Origin: Streptomyces sp. XY006
GTDB lineage: Bacteria > Actinomycetota > Actinomycetes > Streptomycetales > Streptomycetaceae
DNA length: 64,000 nt
Direction of reading: 5' to 3'
Assembly (NCBI RefSeq): GCF_002237655.1
Contig: NZ_NOKT01000025.1
Location: 1-64,000 of the forward strand
The notes beneath the pieces were generated by a model that searched no databases, had not been told where the DNA came from, and was given only the letters and a program-made list of their open reading frames with translations. The position numbers and the translations under genes are program-made. Shown one piece after another: positions 1 through 8,407 of the stretch (within the stretch, counting starts at the first letter, position 1; each line of letters opens with the position of its first letter).

Positions 1-1533
1 GCCGCCGGTGCCGGCCAGAACGGCGGCGCCCTCGCTGCCGGCGGTGCCTTCGGCGGCGGTGCCCCGGGCGGCGGCCGGCTCGGTGCCGGCCAGGGCCCCC
101 GGGCCGCGCTGCCCGGGCGCGACGGCGACGGTGGCCGTCCGGCAGGTCAGGGCGGAGCGCGCGGACCGCAGGGTCCGGGCAACTCGATGTTCGAGCAGGG
201 TCCGCCCGCGCAGGGCCGTCCCGCTCCCGCCGGTTCCGCGTTCGGCCAGGCGCCTGCCCCGCAGGGGCTGCAGGCCGCGGGCTCCGGCGCAGGGCAGGAC
301 GCCTTCGGTGGCGGCCGGGGCCGGCCGCAGCAGGGCGGCAACGCAGAGCAGGGCAAGGGCCGTCGGCCGCAGCTGCCGCCGCGCGGCGGTGGCCCGCGGG
401 CCGAACTGCCCGGCGGCGACCCGCAGCCGCGCGTGCCGAGCTGGAGCGACGAGAACGCCCAGCCGCAGGTGCCGCGCGCTTCCCTGGACACCCCCCGCGG
501 TCACGAGGAGCCGGACGTCTCCCGCACGTCGGCCCTGCCGCGCGTCGACGACCGCCAGGGCCCCGGCTCGACGGCGGAGATGCCGGCCGTGCCGCGCGGT
601 GAGGACCGCCAGGGTCCGGCCGACTTCGGCAACCCGCAGCACCAGAACCAGAACCAGTACGACCAGAGCTCGGGCCAGTTCGTCCGGCCGGACGTCTTCG
701 GCTCCGCCGGCGGCCGCCGTGACGCGTCCGCCGCGACGGGCCAGTTCCCGGCACCGCAGCAGGCCCCGCAGTCGTACGACAACGGCTCGACGGGTCAGTA
801 CCCGGCGCCGCAGGCTCCGCAGTCCTACGACAACGGCTCGACCGGGCAGTACCCGGCGCCCCGCCAGGACACGACCGGCCAGTATCCCGCGCAGCGGCAG
901 AACAACGGCTCCGGCCGTCCGCCGCTGCCCGGTCCGGCCACCCCGGCCGACCCGGCGGGCACGGGCCAGTACGAGCGTCCGCAGGTCAACGGCGGCCGGG
1001 GCGGCTCCGACTTCGGTGCCCCGCGTCCGCCGGCCCCGCAGCAGCGGCCCGCGCGGCAGGAGCCCGAGGCGCTGCCGCCGGCGACCGGCCCGGGCGACGG
1101 GCGTACGCCGCTGTACGACACGCTCGAGACCAACTGGTTCCACGGGCAGCAGGAACAGCAGCAGCCGCAGGGCAACGGGTCGGCTCCGGCCGCTCCGCAG
1201 CAGCCGCAGAGCCCGGCCGGGCCGCAGCGGTCCGCCCCCGCCGGCTGGCGCACCTCGCCCAACGACGACCTCGTCCGCCAGGCCGAGCGCGTCCGTCAGC
1301 CCGCCGCAGGCGGGGTCACCACCTCCGGCCTGCCTCGCCGGGTGCCCCGGGCGAACCTCGTCCCGGGCACGGCTCAGCAGCAACCGCACCAGAGCGGTCC
1401 GCAGGTCTCGCGCGCCCCCGATGACGTGCGCGGCCGGCTGACCAATCTCCGTCGAGGTATCGCACAGGGTCGTCAGGCCGGTTCCACCCAGACCGGCAGC
1501 TTCCCACGGCCCACTCACCAGCAGGAGCGTTAG
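1..1533 (+). CDS. cvnA1: CvnA1, conservon sensor-kinase-like protein (C-terminal part only)
   Basis: The reading frame is open from the first base, so the N-terminus (sensor, membrane segments, HAMP and ATPase domain) lies outside the window. The visible 510 residues are a low-complexity Gly/Pro/Gln/Ala-rich tail typical of Streptomyces conservon kinases. It holds a tandem 17-residue duplication (nt 760-861), then a conserved C-terminal block around nt 1300-1480 (AGGVTTSGLPRRVP, then QVSRAPDDVRGRL) that recurs at the end of the second CvnA (3398-6703). The stop TAG is directly followed by the TTG start of cvnB1, implying translational coupling. Conservon proteins are proposed to form a membrane-associated complex resembling eukaryotic G-protein-coupled systems. 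Identity rests on the tail plus the cvnB-C-D genes that follow. Confidence 0.85.
   Translation, partial: AAGAGQNGGALAAGGAFGGGAPGGGRLGAGQGPRAALPGRDGDGGRPAGQGGARGPQGPGNSMFEQGPPAQGRPAPAGSAFGQAPAPQGLQAAGSGAGQDAFGGGRGRPQQGGNAEQGKGRRPQLPPRGGGPRAELPGGDPQPRVPSWSDENAQPQVPRASLDTPRGHEEPDVSRTSALPRVDDRQGPGSTAEMPAVPRGEDRQGPADFGNPQHQNQNQYDQSSGQFVRPDVFGSAGGRRDASAATGQFPAPQQAPQSYDNGSTGQYPAPQAPQSYDNGSTGQYPAPRQDTTGQYPAQRQNNGSGRPPLPGPATPADPAGTGQYERPQVNGGRGGSDFGAPRPPAPQQRPARQEPEALPPATGPGDGRTPLYDTLETNWFHGQQEQQQPQGNGSAPAAPQQPQSPAGPQRSAPAGWRTSPNDDLVRQAERVRQPAAGGVTTSGLPRRVPRANLVPGTAQQQPHQSGPQVSRAPDDVRGRLTNLRRGIAQGRQAGSTQTGSFPRPTHQQER
760..861 (+). repeat. 51-bp tandem duplication inside cvnA1
   Basis: Two adjacent 51-bp units, 760-810 and 811-861, differ at only a few bases and encode two copies of QAPQSYDNGSTGQYPAP. 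Related TGQYPA fragments follow to about nt 890. The unit is a multiple of three, so the frame is preserved; it lies in the disordered tail. Confidence 0.85.
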
Positions 1534-1956
1534 TTGAGTCCGATGAGCCAGGCGGCACAGAATCTCAACTGGTTGATCACCAACTTCGTGGACAACACCC
1601 CCGGGGTGTCCCACACCGTCGTCGTGTCCGCCGACGGCCTCCTCCTGGCGATGTCGGAGGGCTTCCCGCGCGACCGCGCGGACCAGCTCGCGGCCGTCGC
1701 CTCGGGGCTGACGTCCCTGACGGCGGGCGCCTCGCGCATCTTCGAGGGCGGCGACGTGGCACAGACGGTCGTGGAGATGGAGCGGGGATTCCTCTTCCTC
1801 ATGTCCGTCTCCGACGGCTCGTCCCTCGCCGTGCTCGCACACCCGGAGTGCGACATCGGCCTCGTGGGCTACGAGATGGCGCTCCTGGTCGACCGCGCGG
1901 GCGCGGTGCTGACCCCCGACCTGCGAGCCGAGCTCCAAGGCAGTCTGCTCCACTGA
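1534..1956 (+). CDS. cvnB1: CvnB1, roadblock/LC7 domain protein
   Basis: A 140-residue roadblock/LC7 protein, the family that in bacteria acts as partner or GTPase-activating-like factor of small Ras-like GTPases (MglB/CvnB group). The TTG start at 1534 touches the cvnA1 stop; a purine-rich stretch just before it (AGGAG, within CACCAGCAGGAGCG) can serve as ribosome binding site. An alternative ATG lies three codons downstream at 1543. It is nearly identical to the second copy at 6705-7127, including LNWLITNFVDNTPGVSH and VVEMERGFLF. Probable role: cytoplasmic bridge between CvnA and the GTPase CvnD. Confidence 0.92.
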   Translation: MSPMSQAAQNLNWLITNFVDNTPGVSHTVVVSADGLLLAMSEGFPRDRADQLAAVASGLTSLTAGASRIFEGGDVAQTVVEMERGFLFLMSVSDGSSLAVLAHPECDIGLVGYEMALLVDRAGAVLTPDLRAELQGSLLH

Positions 1957-2068
1957 TCGGCCCCGGCACCACCCGTCTCACCACATCACCGTCCGGCCGC
2001 CACACACCCCACACAGGCCTCGTCAGACGGCTTGATCTGACCGACTTGCTGTCCCGCCCGGAGGACCC

Positions 2069-2464
2069 ATGACCCCGCCCACCGCCTCTCATGATCCGTA
2101 CGCGGAGCCGTACGAGGACGAGGGCGACCAGCCGCTGGTACGGCCGTACGCCATGACCGGCGGCCGGACCCGGCCGCGCTATCAGCTCGCCATCGAGGCA
2201 CTGATCAGTACGACCGCGGACCCCGCCGCGCTCATGGGTCTGCTCCCGGAGCACCAGCGGATCTGCCACCTGTGCCGTGAGGTCAAGTCGGTGGCAGAGG
2301 TCTCCGCCCTGCTCAACATGCCGCTGGGTGTGGCGCGCATCCTGGTCGCGGACCTCGCCGAGGCCGGTCTCGTCGCGATCCACCAGCCGGGCGGCGACGA
2401 GGCCACCGGTGCGCCGGACGTGACACTGCTCGAAAGGGTGCTCAGTGGACTTCGCAAGCTCTGA
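2069..2464 (+). CDS. cvnC1: CvnC1, DUF742 family protein
   Basis: A 131-residue DUF742 protein, the third gene of every conservon. GGAGGA sits just upstream of the ATG. The core contains RPYAMTGGRTRPRYQLAIEAL, a conserved LPEHQRICHLCREVKSVAEVSALL segment with a paired-cysteine CHLC motif, and a winged-helix-like C-terminus (LGVARILVADLAEAGLVAIHQPG). Its last 20 bp overlap the start of cvnD1, so the two are probably translationally coupled. The biochemical role of DUF742 is not established; a winged-helix fold is suggested by the sequence. It is shorter than its paralogue CvnC2 because it lacks that protein's Pro/Gln-rich N-terminal extension. Confidence 0.9.
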   Translation: MTPPTASHDPYAEPYEDEGDQPLVRPYAMTGGRTRPRYQLAIEALISTTADPAALMGLLPEHQRICHLCREVKSVAEVSALLNMPLGVARILVADLAEAGLVAIHQPGGDEATGAPDVTLLERVLSGLRKL

Positions 2465-3020
2465 CGCGGGTCGTTCCACCACCTCCGCGAAGATCGTGGT
2501 GGCGGGCGGCTTCGGCGTGGGCAAGACCACGTTTGTCGGCGCCGTCTCGGAGATCAACCCGCTGCGCACCGAGGCCGTCATGACCTCGGCCAGCGCGGGG
2601 ATCGACGACCTGACCCACACCGGGGACAAGACCACCACCACGGTGGCCATGGACTTCGGCCGTATCACCCTGGACCAGGACCTGATCCTGTACCTGTTCG
2701 GTACGCCAGGTCAGGACCGCTTCTGGTTCATGTGGGACGACCTGGTGCGCGGCGCCATCGGCGCGGTGGTGCTCGTGGACACCCGGCGCCTGGCGGACTG
2801 CTTCCCGGCGGTCGACTACTTCGAGAACAGCGGCCTGCCGTTCGTCATCGCCCTCAACGGCTTCGACGGCCAGCAGCCCTACACCCCGGACGAGGTGCGC
2901 GAGGCGCTCCAGATCGGTCCGGACACTCCGATCATCACCACCGACGCCCGGCATCGGGCCGATGCGAAGAGTGCCCTGATCACGCTGGTGGAGCACGCGC
3001 TGATGGCCCGGCTGAGGTAG
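2445..3020 (+). CDS. cvnD1: CvnD1, Ras-like GTP-binding protein
   Basis: A 191-residue small GTPase of the conservon CvnD/MglA-like group. Walker A is GGFGVGKTT at residues 21-29. The switch II/G3 region is GTPGQDRFWFMW, where bacterial and Arf-like GTPases have DxxGQ, and the guanine-specificity region reads ALNGFD in place of NKxD, typical of this subfamily. The GTG start lies inside cvnC1 (20-bp overlap). From about residue 15 onward it is almost identical to CvnD2 at 7777-8358. It presumably cycles between GDP and GTP at the membrane with CvnA and CvnB as partners. Confidence 0.92.
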   Translation: MDFASSDAGRSTTSAKIVVAGGFGVGKTTFVGAVSEINPLRTEAVMTSASAGIDDLTHTGDKTTTTVAMDFGRITLDQDLILYLFGTPGQDRFWFMWDDLVRGAIGAVVLVDTRRLADCFPAVDYFENSGLPFVIALNGFDGQQPYTPDEVREALQIGPDTPIITTDARHRADAKSALITLVEHALMARLR

Positions 3021-3080
3021 CACCAATTCTGAGGCGTTGTACGGCAGTTGTCGTAGATACACCGGTGCCGACTGTGTCCT

Positions 3081-3109
3081 TTGACACGGTCGGCCAAGGT
3101 GTTCATAAC
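3081..3109 (+). promoter_or_regulatory. Putative sigma-70-type promoter of conservon 2
   Basis: A perfect TTGACA hexamer at 3081-3086 is followed after 17 bp by CATAAC at 3104-3109 (four of six positions of TATAAT). It lies in the 377-bp gap between cvnD1 and cvnA2 and points at cvnA2, giving an untranslated leader of roughly 280 nt. This suggests conservon 2 can be transcribed independently of conservon 1. Read by eye, not mapped. Confidence 0.55.
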
Positions 3110-3177
3110 GTTTCGGCAGAGAACTGGGGTGGTACGGCCACGCGTCGCGCACATCCGGTCTCGCTGTGCGCACAATC

Positions 3178-3197
3178 GCCCCGCCTTTTGGCGGGGC
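3178..3197 (+). terminator. Perfect 8-bp hairpin between the conservons
   Basis: GCCCCGCC (3178-3185), loop TTTT, and GGCGGGGC (3190-3197) form a perfect stem followed by a moderately T-rich stretch (CTCTTTATGACCGTTTTATC). It lies downstream of both cvnD1 and the TTGACA promoter, so it could terminate cvn1 readthrough or act as a leader element for cvn2. Confidence 0.55.
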
Positions 3198-3397
3198 TCG
3201 CTCTTTATGACCGTTTTATCTGGGGCTTACACCCCCCTGAATCCCTGCCCTCGACTGTTTGGAAGAGCGCAGGTCGTCGTGCTGGAATGCCTGAACTGCC
3301 CAATAGTCAATGACGTACTCGTCCGTCGAGGACGTGATTGGGCTCTGAGACACTGCGGCACATGGTTGGTGCCGACCGCCGAGAGGTTGTTGGTCGA

Positions 3398-6300
3398 GTG
3401 AGGCGAAGCAAGAACAGTCCCGAGCCGTCGGCCCGGGGCAACTTCACCCCGCCGCCGCGCACAGCGGCGCCCGCCCCCGTGCCCGGTCCGGAGCCGACGG
3501 CCACGTCCGAGCGCAGCGGCGGACGTCTCTCCCCGCGCAACTGGCGCGTGGCGACCAGGCTGAACGCGATCCTGCTCATACCCGTGCTGGTCGGCCTCGT
3601 CATGGGCGGCTTCCAGGTCAAGAGCTCGATCGACACCTGGCAGGAGGCCGAGGACGCCGAGAACACCGCGCGTCTGGTCCGCGCCTCGCTGCTGTACGCC
3701 AACGCCCTCTACAACGAGCGTGACGCCTCGGCGGCGCCCCTGCTGAAGGGCAGCGCCCAGACCGCCCAGGACAAGGCGACGGTCACCCAGGTCCGCAAGG
3801 CCACCGACCAGGCCGCCGACGCCTTCGACGCCGCCGCCCAGAACATGCCGGCCAAGCCCGGCCTGGAGCGCCGGCTGAAGCTGTTCCGCGAGGCCGAGCC
3901 GAAGCTGCAGACGCTGCGCCAGGTCGCCTACACCTCCAAGCTCAAGGGCGTCCAGACCGAAGAGGGCTACGTCGAGGTGGCCCACCCGCTGACCGAGTTC
4001 GCCAACGAGCTCGGCCTCGGCACCGGCAACATCACCAGCTACGGCCGGACCGTGTACGCCATCGAGCTCACCAAGGCGGCCCTGTCGCTGCAGCGCTCGA
4101 TCGGCATGCACATCCTGGTCAAGCCGGGCCCCGACGACGGCAACCTGGCCAGCCAGCGCATCGCCCTGTCGTCGTACGCCTACCTCGAGCGCATCGCCAT
4201 GCAGGAGTACATCGGCGGTGGCACCGAGCAGGACGCGGCCAAGCTGGAGGAGGCCGAGGCCAAGCTCAAGACCGACGGCGCCGCGATGGCCCGCGAGGCC
4301 AAGGCCAAGAACCCGGACTACGTGGCCCCGCCGGCCAACCCGACGACGATGGTCTCCGCCGTCGCGACGCTGCAGAGCACGGACCCGAGCGCCCGCGCCG
4401 CCCTCGCCGAGAAGGGCGTCACCGCCGAGAACTGGTGGGCGGTCAACACGCTCAAGTTCAACGCGTACGAGAAGATCGAGACCGACATGGCCGACAAGGC
4501 CGTGAGCGAGGCCTCGGACATCGCCGACGGCGCCCAGCGCGACGCCTACATCACCGGTGCCGCGGTCGTGGTCGCCCTGCTCCTGGCCTTCATCCTGGCC
4601 GGCGCGGTCGCCCGCCAGATGAGCCGCTCGATGCGCCAGCTGCGCAACGCCGCCTTCGGCATCGCCGAGCAGCGCCTGCCGATGCTGGTCGACCAGCTCT
4701 CGCGCACCGACCCGGGCCGCGTCGACACCCGTGTCCAGGCCATCCCGATCACCACCACGGACGAGATCGGCGAAGTCGCCCGCGCCTTCGACCAGGTCCA
4801 CCGCGAGGCGGTGCGGCTCGCCGCCGAGCAGGCCCTGCTGCGGGGCAACATCAACGCGATCTTCACCAACCTGTCGCGCCGCAACCAGTCGCTGATCGAG
4901 GGCCAGCTGACCCTGATCACCGACCTGGAGAACAACGAGGCCGACCCGGACCAGCTGGAGAACCTCTTCCGGCTGGACCACCTCGCGACCCGTATGCGCC
5001 GCAACGGCGAGAACCTCCTCGTCCTCGCCGGTGAGGAGCCCGGCCGCCGCTGGGACCAGCCGGTGCCGCTCATCGACGTGCTGCGCGCCGCCTCCTCCGA
5101 GGTGGAGCAGTACGAGCGCATCGAGCTGTCGGGCGTGCCGGAGGCCGAGATCCACGGCCGGGCCGTGACCGACCTCGTGCACCTGCTCGCCGAGCTGCTG
5201 GAGAACGCCACCACGTTCTCCTCGCCGCAGACCAAGGTCCGCGTCACCGCGACCCGTCTGCCCGACGGCCGCGTGATGATCGAGATCCACGACAAGGGCA
5301 TCGGCCTGACCGCCGAGGACTTCGCGGACATCAACCACAAGCTGGCCAACCCGCCGACCGTGGACGCCGCGATCTCGCAGCGCATGGGCCTGTTCGTGGT
5401 CGGCCGGCTGTCCGACCGGCACGGCATCCGCGTCCAGCTGCGCCCCTCGGGCGAGCAGGCCGGCACCACCTCGCTGGTCATGCTGCCCGACGCCATCACG
5501 CACGGCGGTGGCGGCGAGCAGCACGTGGACCGCGACGAGTTCACCGTCTCGCAGATCATCCCGGAGCAGAACTTCGGCGGCGGCGAGAACTTCGGCCAGC
5601 CGATGCGCACGGCCGCGGAGCTCGGCTTCGACGACAGCCGCTACTCCGACGTCCCCGACGACATACGCGAGCTGGACCCCGTCGGCCGCTCCCTGATGCG
5701 CGAGGAGCGCAGGGCGGCCCTGGAGGCCCAGTCGCACGGCGAGCAGCCCGCGCTGCCCGAGCGGAACGCCCAGGAGCAGGCCGAGACGCCCGCCTACCAG
5801 GACGAGTTCAACGGGCAGCAGGGTTACGGCCAGAACTACGACACCGGCCAGACCGGCTACCCGGAGCAGCCCTCCTCCTACGACGGCCGGCAGGCCTACG
5901 AGGAGCAGCAGGCGGCGTACGAGGAGCAGCGGCAGACGGCGTACGAGGAACAGCAGCGGCCGGCGTACGACGAGCAGTACTACGCGCCGAACGGCGGCCT
6001 GCCGCAGAACGACACCTTCTCGCCGAACGGCGGCTACCCGGACCCCGCCTATGCGGAGCCGGCCCAGGAGGAGTCCGCGGGGCAGGGCGCGGGAGTGCCC
6101 GACAGCTTCCCGGCGTTCGAGCAGCGGCGCTACCAGGACGACTGGCCGCAGCAGGACGGCTACCAGAACGGCTACCCGAACCAGTACCCTGCTGAGGCCC
6201 GGGAAACGGAATCCGCGCAGGCCGCTGACGCGAGTGAGCAGGACCGCGTAGGCTTCGACCGTCCGGGACCGGCCCCCTCCGCCGCCCACGCGCTGACCGA

Positions 6301-6703
6301 CGCCGGCCTTCCCCGCCGCGGAGCCACCGCCGGCGGTGCGAACGGCACGGGCGGCGCACGGCACGTGAGCCAGGAGCCGCCGGCCTCCACGCAGGAGAGC
6401 AACGGCGACGGCGACTGGCGCTCGGCCAACGACGAGCGGTGGCAGCAGGCCTCGCAGCTCCGGAAGCCCAAGGCGGGCGGGGTCACCTCCTCCGGCCTGC
6501 CGAGGCGGGTCCCCAAGGCCAACCTGATCGAGGGGTCCGCCGAGAGCACTCCCCAGGGAGGCCCACAGGTCTCCCGCGCCCCGGAGGACGTCCGGGGCAG
6601 GCTGAGCAACCTGCGCCGGGGCGTCCAACGCGGACGCAGCGCAGGCAGTGAAACGAACGGCCAGGGCTTCGGTCCTGACAGCACCTACAACCAGGAGCGT
6701 TAG
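3398..6703 (+). CDS. cvnA2: CvnA2, conservon sensor-kinase-like membrane protein
   Basis: Conservon histidine-kinase-like protein, 1101 residues from GTG 3398 (VRRSKNSPEPSARGNF, a typical CvnA start); the frame also opens from TTG 3338, less likely. Domains in order: short basic/proline-rich N-terminus; membrane segment about residues 52-70 (LNAILLIPVLVGLVMGGF); extracytoplasmic region resembling the nitrate/nitrite-sensing (NIT) domain; second membrane segment about 385-405 (AAVVVALLLAFILAGAVA); HAMP-like linker; HATPase_c domain about 590-690 with N-box LLENATTF and G-box DKGIGL; then a disordered Gln/Tyr/Glu/Pro-rich tail with AYEEQQ repeats; finally a conserved C-terminal block shared with CvnA1. 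No obvious partner response regulator is adjacent, as usual for conservons. One base separates it from cvnB2. Confidence 0.92.
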   Translation: MRRSKNSPEPSARGNFTPPPRTAAPAPVPGPEPTATSERSGGRLSPRNWRVATRLNAILLIPVLVGLVMGGFQVKSSIDTWQEAEDAENTARLVRASLLYANALYNERDASAAPLLKGSAQTAQDKATVTQVRKATDQAADAFDAAAQNMPAKPGLERRLKLFREAEPKLQTLRQVAYTSKLKGVQTEEGYVEVAHPLTEFANELGLGTGNITSYGRTVYAIELTKAALSLQRSIGMHILVKPGPDDGNLASQRIALSSYAYLERIAMQEYIGGGTEQDAAKLEEAEAKLKTDGAAMAREAKAKNPDYVAPPANPTTMVSAVATLQSTDPSARAALAEKGVTAENWWAVNTLKFNAYEKIETDMADKAVSEASDIADGAQRDAYITGAAVVVALLLAFILAGAVARQMSRSMRQLRNAAFGIAEQRLPMLVDQLSRTDPGRVDTRVQAIPITTTDEIGEVARAFDQVHREAVRLAAEQALLRGNINAIFTNLSRRNQSLIEGQLTLITDLENNEADPDQLENLFRLDHLATRMRRNGENLLVLAGEEPGRRWDQPVPLIDVLRAASSEVEQYERIELSGVPEAEIHGRAVTDLVHLLAELLENATTFSSPQTKVRVTATRLPDGRVMIEIHDKGIGLTAEDFADINHKLANPPTVDAAISQRMGLFVVGRLSDRHGIRVQLRPSGEQAGTTSLVMLPDAITHGGGGEQHVDRDEFTVSQIIPEQNFGGGENFGQPMRTAAELGFDDSRYSDVPDDIRELDPVGRSLMREERRAALEAQSHGEQPALPERNAQEQAETPAYQDEFNGQQGYGQNYDTGQTGYPEQPSSYDGRQAYEEQQAAYEEQRQTAYEEQQRPAYDEQYYAPNGGLPQNDTFSPNGGYPDPAYAEPAQEESAGQGAGVPDSFPAFEQRRYQDDWPQQDGYQNGYPNQYPAEARETESAQAADASEQDRVGFDRPGPAPSAAHALTDAGLPRRGATAGGANGTGGARHVSQEPPASTQESNGDGDWRSANDERWQQASQLRKPKAGGVTSSGLPRRVPKANLIEGSAESTPQGGPQVSRAPEDVRGRLSNLRRGVQRGRSAGSETNGQGFGPDSTYNQER

Positions 6704-6704
6704 T

Positions 6705-7127
6705 GTGAGCCCGATGAGCCAGGCGGCACAGAACCTGAACTGGTTGATCACCAACTTCGTGGACAACACCCCGGGGGTGTCCCACACGGTGGTGGTCTCC
6801 GCCGACGGACTCCTTCTGGCGATGTCCGAAGGCTTCCCCCGCGACCGCGCCGACCAGCTCGCGGCCGTCGCCTCCGGTCTGACGTCTCTGACGGCAGGCG
6901 CGTCCCGGATCTTCGAGGGCGGCAGCGTCAATCAGACGGTTGTGGAGATGGAGCGGGGATTCCTCTTCATCATGTCCATCTCCGACGGATCGTCCCTCGC
7001 GGTTCTCGCACACCCCGAGGCGGACATCGGCCTCATCGGGTACGAGATGGCCCTGCTGGTGGACCGAGCCGGTACGGTCCTGACCCCGGACCTTCGTGCG
7101 GAGCTCCAGGGGAGCCTGCTCAACTAA
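6705..7127 (+). CDS. cvnB2: CvnB2, roadblock/LC7 domain protein
   Basis: A 140-residue roadblock/LC7 protein, the same length as CvnB1 and nearly identical along its whole length. The GTG start at 6705 follows the cvnA2 stop by one base and is preceded by CCAGGAGCG as ribosome binding site. The frame is open further upstream inside cvnA2, but alignment with CvnB1 places the start here. Predicted cytoplasmic partner of CvnA2 and CvnD2. Confidence 0.92.
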   Translation: MSPMSQAAQNLNWLITNFVDNTPGVSHTVVVSADGLLLAMSEGFPRDRADQLAAVASGLTSLTAGASRIFEGGSVNQTVVEMERGFLFIMSISDGSSLAVLAHPEADIGLIGYEMALLVDRAGTVLTPDLRAELQGSLLN

Positions 7128-7220
7128 TCGACGGACGGTGCGTTTTGGCGTCCCGTGGCCGTAAGGTTTCGGGACGCGGCTCCACAGCGATGGTGCCAGG
7201 CACAGTCGGAGGAGGAGAAA

Positions 7221-7796
7221 GTGGCAACACCCCCAGGCGGTTCGTCGGGCAACTGGTCGTACGGCCCTGCCCAGGGTCAGGGCGACGGTGGTCAGAACCC
7301 GAACCGTTACAACTTTCCCTCCGCACCGAGCCACCGGCAGCCGTACGCGCCACAGGGCCCCGGCCCGTCGCCGTACGACCAGCCTCCGGCCCCGCGCATC
7401 CAGCCCGTGCAGCCGCAGCGCCGCACCCCCGAGCCGGCGCCCGCCGGGGCGTCGAACAATCCGTTGGTGCGTCCGTACGCCATGACCGGTGGCCGGACCC
7501 GCCCGCGTTACCAGCTCGCCATCGAGGCGCTGGTGCACACCACCGCGCAGCCGCACCAGATGCAGGGCCAGCTGCCCGAGCATCAGCGGATCTGCAACCT
7601 CTGCCGGGAGATCAAGTCGGTCGCCGAGATCTCGGCGCTCCTCACGATCCCTCTCGGCGTGGCCAGGATCCTCGTCGCCGACTTGGCGGAGGCGGGACTG
7701 GTCGCCATCCATCAGCCCGGCGGCGACGAGAACGCCGGCGGCCAGCCAGACGTGACACTGCTCGAAAGGGTGCTCAGTGGACTTCGCAAGCTCTAG
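7221..7796 (+). CDS. cvnC2: CvnC2, DUF742 family protein with extended N-terminus
   Basis: A DUF742 protein of 191 residues. The GTG start at 7221 has a strong GGAGGAG site eight bases upstream and gives VATPPGGSSGNWSYG. Compared with CvnC1 it has about 60 extra N-terminal residues rich in Pro, Gln, Gly and Tyr. The core repeats RPYAMTGGRTRPRYQLAIEAL, the cysteine pair (CNLC) and the winged-helix-like C-terminus. The last 20 bp overlap cvnD2 exactly as in conservon 1, which shows the operon was duplicated as a unit. Confidence 0.9.
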   Translation: MATPPGGSSGNWSYGPAQGQGDGGQNPNRYNFPSAPSHRQPYAPQGPGPSPYDQPPAPRIQPVQPQRRTPEPAPAGASNNPLVRPYAMTGGRTRPRYQLAIEALVHTTAQPHQMQGQLPEHQRICNLCREIKSVAEISALLTIPLGVARILVADLAEAGLVAIHQPGGDENAGGQPDVTLLERVLSGLRKL

Positions 7797-8358
7797 CGGA
7801 GGGCCTTCCCGCTCCACCACGTCCGCGAAGATCGTGGTGGCTGGCGGCTTCGGCGTGGGCAAGACCACGTTCGTCGGCGCCGTCTCGGAGATCAATCCGC
7901 TGCGCACAGAGGCCGTCATGACGTCCGCTTCGGCGGGGATCGACGACCTGACCCACACCGGGGACAAGACCACCACCACGGTGGCCATGGACTTCGGCCG
8001 TATCACGCTGGACCAGGACCTGATCCTGTACCTGTTCGGTACGCCCGGTCAGGACCGCTTCTGGTTCATGTGGGACGACCTGGTGCGCGGCGCCATCGGC
8101 GCGATCGTGCTGGTCGACACGAGGAGGCTCGCCGACTGCTTCCCCGCCGTCGACTACTTCGAGAACAGCGGCCTGCCGTTCGTCATCGCCCTCAACGGCT
8201 TCGACGGCCAGCAGCCCTACACCCCGGACGAGGTGCGCGAGGCGCTCCAGATCGGTCCGGACACCCCGATCATCACGACGGACGCGCGGCACCGGGCCGA
8301 TGCGAAGTCGGCGTTGATCACGCTGGTGGAGCATGCGCTGATGGCGCGTCTGCGCTGA
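7777..8358 (+). CDS. cvnD2: CvnD2, Ras-like GTP-binding protein
   Basis: A 193-residue small GTPase, almost identical to CvnD1 except for a two-residue insertion near the N-terminus (SSSGGPSRST). Walker A GGFGVGKTT is at residues 23-31; GTPGQDRFWFMW and ALNGFD occupy the switch II and base-recognition positions. The GTG start lies within cvnC2. It ends the second conservon and is followed by a strong hairpin at 8371-8407. Confidence 0.92.
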   Translation: MDFASSSGGPSRSTTSAKIVVAGGFGVGKTTFVGAVSEINPLRTEAVMTSASAGIDDLTHTGDKTTTTVAMDFGRITLDQDLILYLFGTPGQDRFWFMWDDLVRGAIGAIVLVDTRRLADCFPAVDYFENSGLPFVIALNGFDGQQPYTPDEVREALQIGPDTPIITTDARHRADAKSALITLVEHALMARLR

Positions 8359-8370
8359 TACGGACTGTGG

Positions 8371-8407
8371 GACAGCCCCTGGCGGCCTCTGGGCTGCCGG
8401 GGGCTGT
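8371..8407 (+). terminator. Terminator-like hairpin after conservon 2
   Basis: GACAGCCCCTGGC (8371-8383) pairs with GCCGGGGGCTGTC (8395-8407) with one G-U pair, 13 bp in all. No T-tract follows, common for Streptomyces terminators. It lies 12 bases after the cvnD2 stop. Confidence 0.7.

Noticed and set aside
3227-6931. A 1234-codon open frame antisense to cvnA2
   Set aside because: Long antisense frames arise from GC-rich codon bias in Streptomyces; composition is low complexity and there is no ribosome site. The cvnA2 domains on the plus strand are clear.
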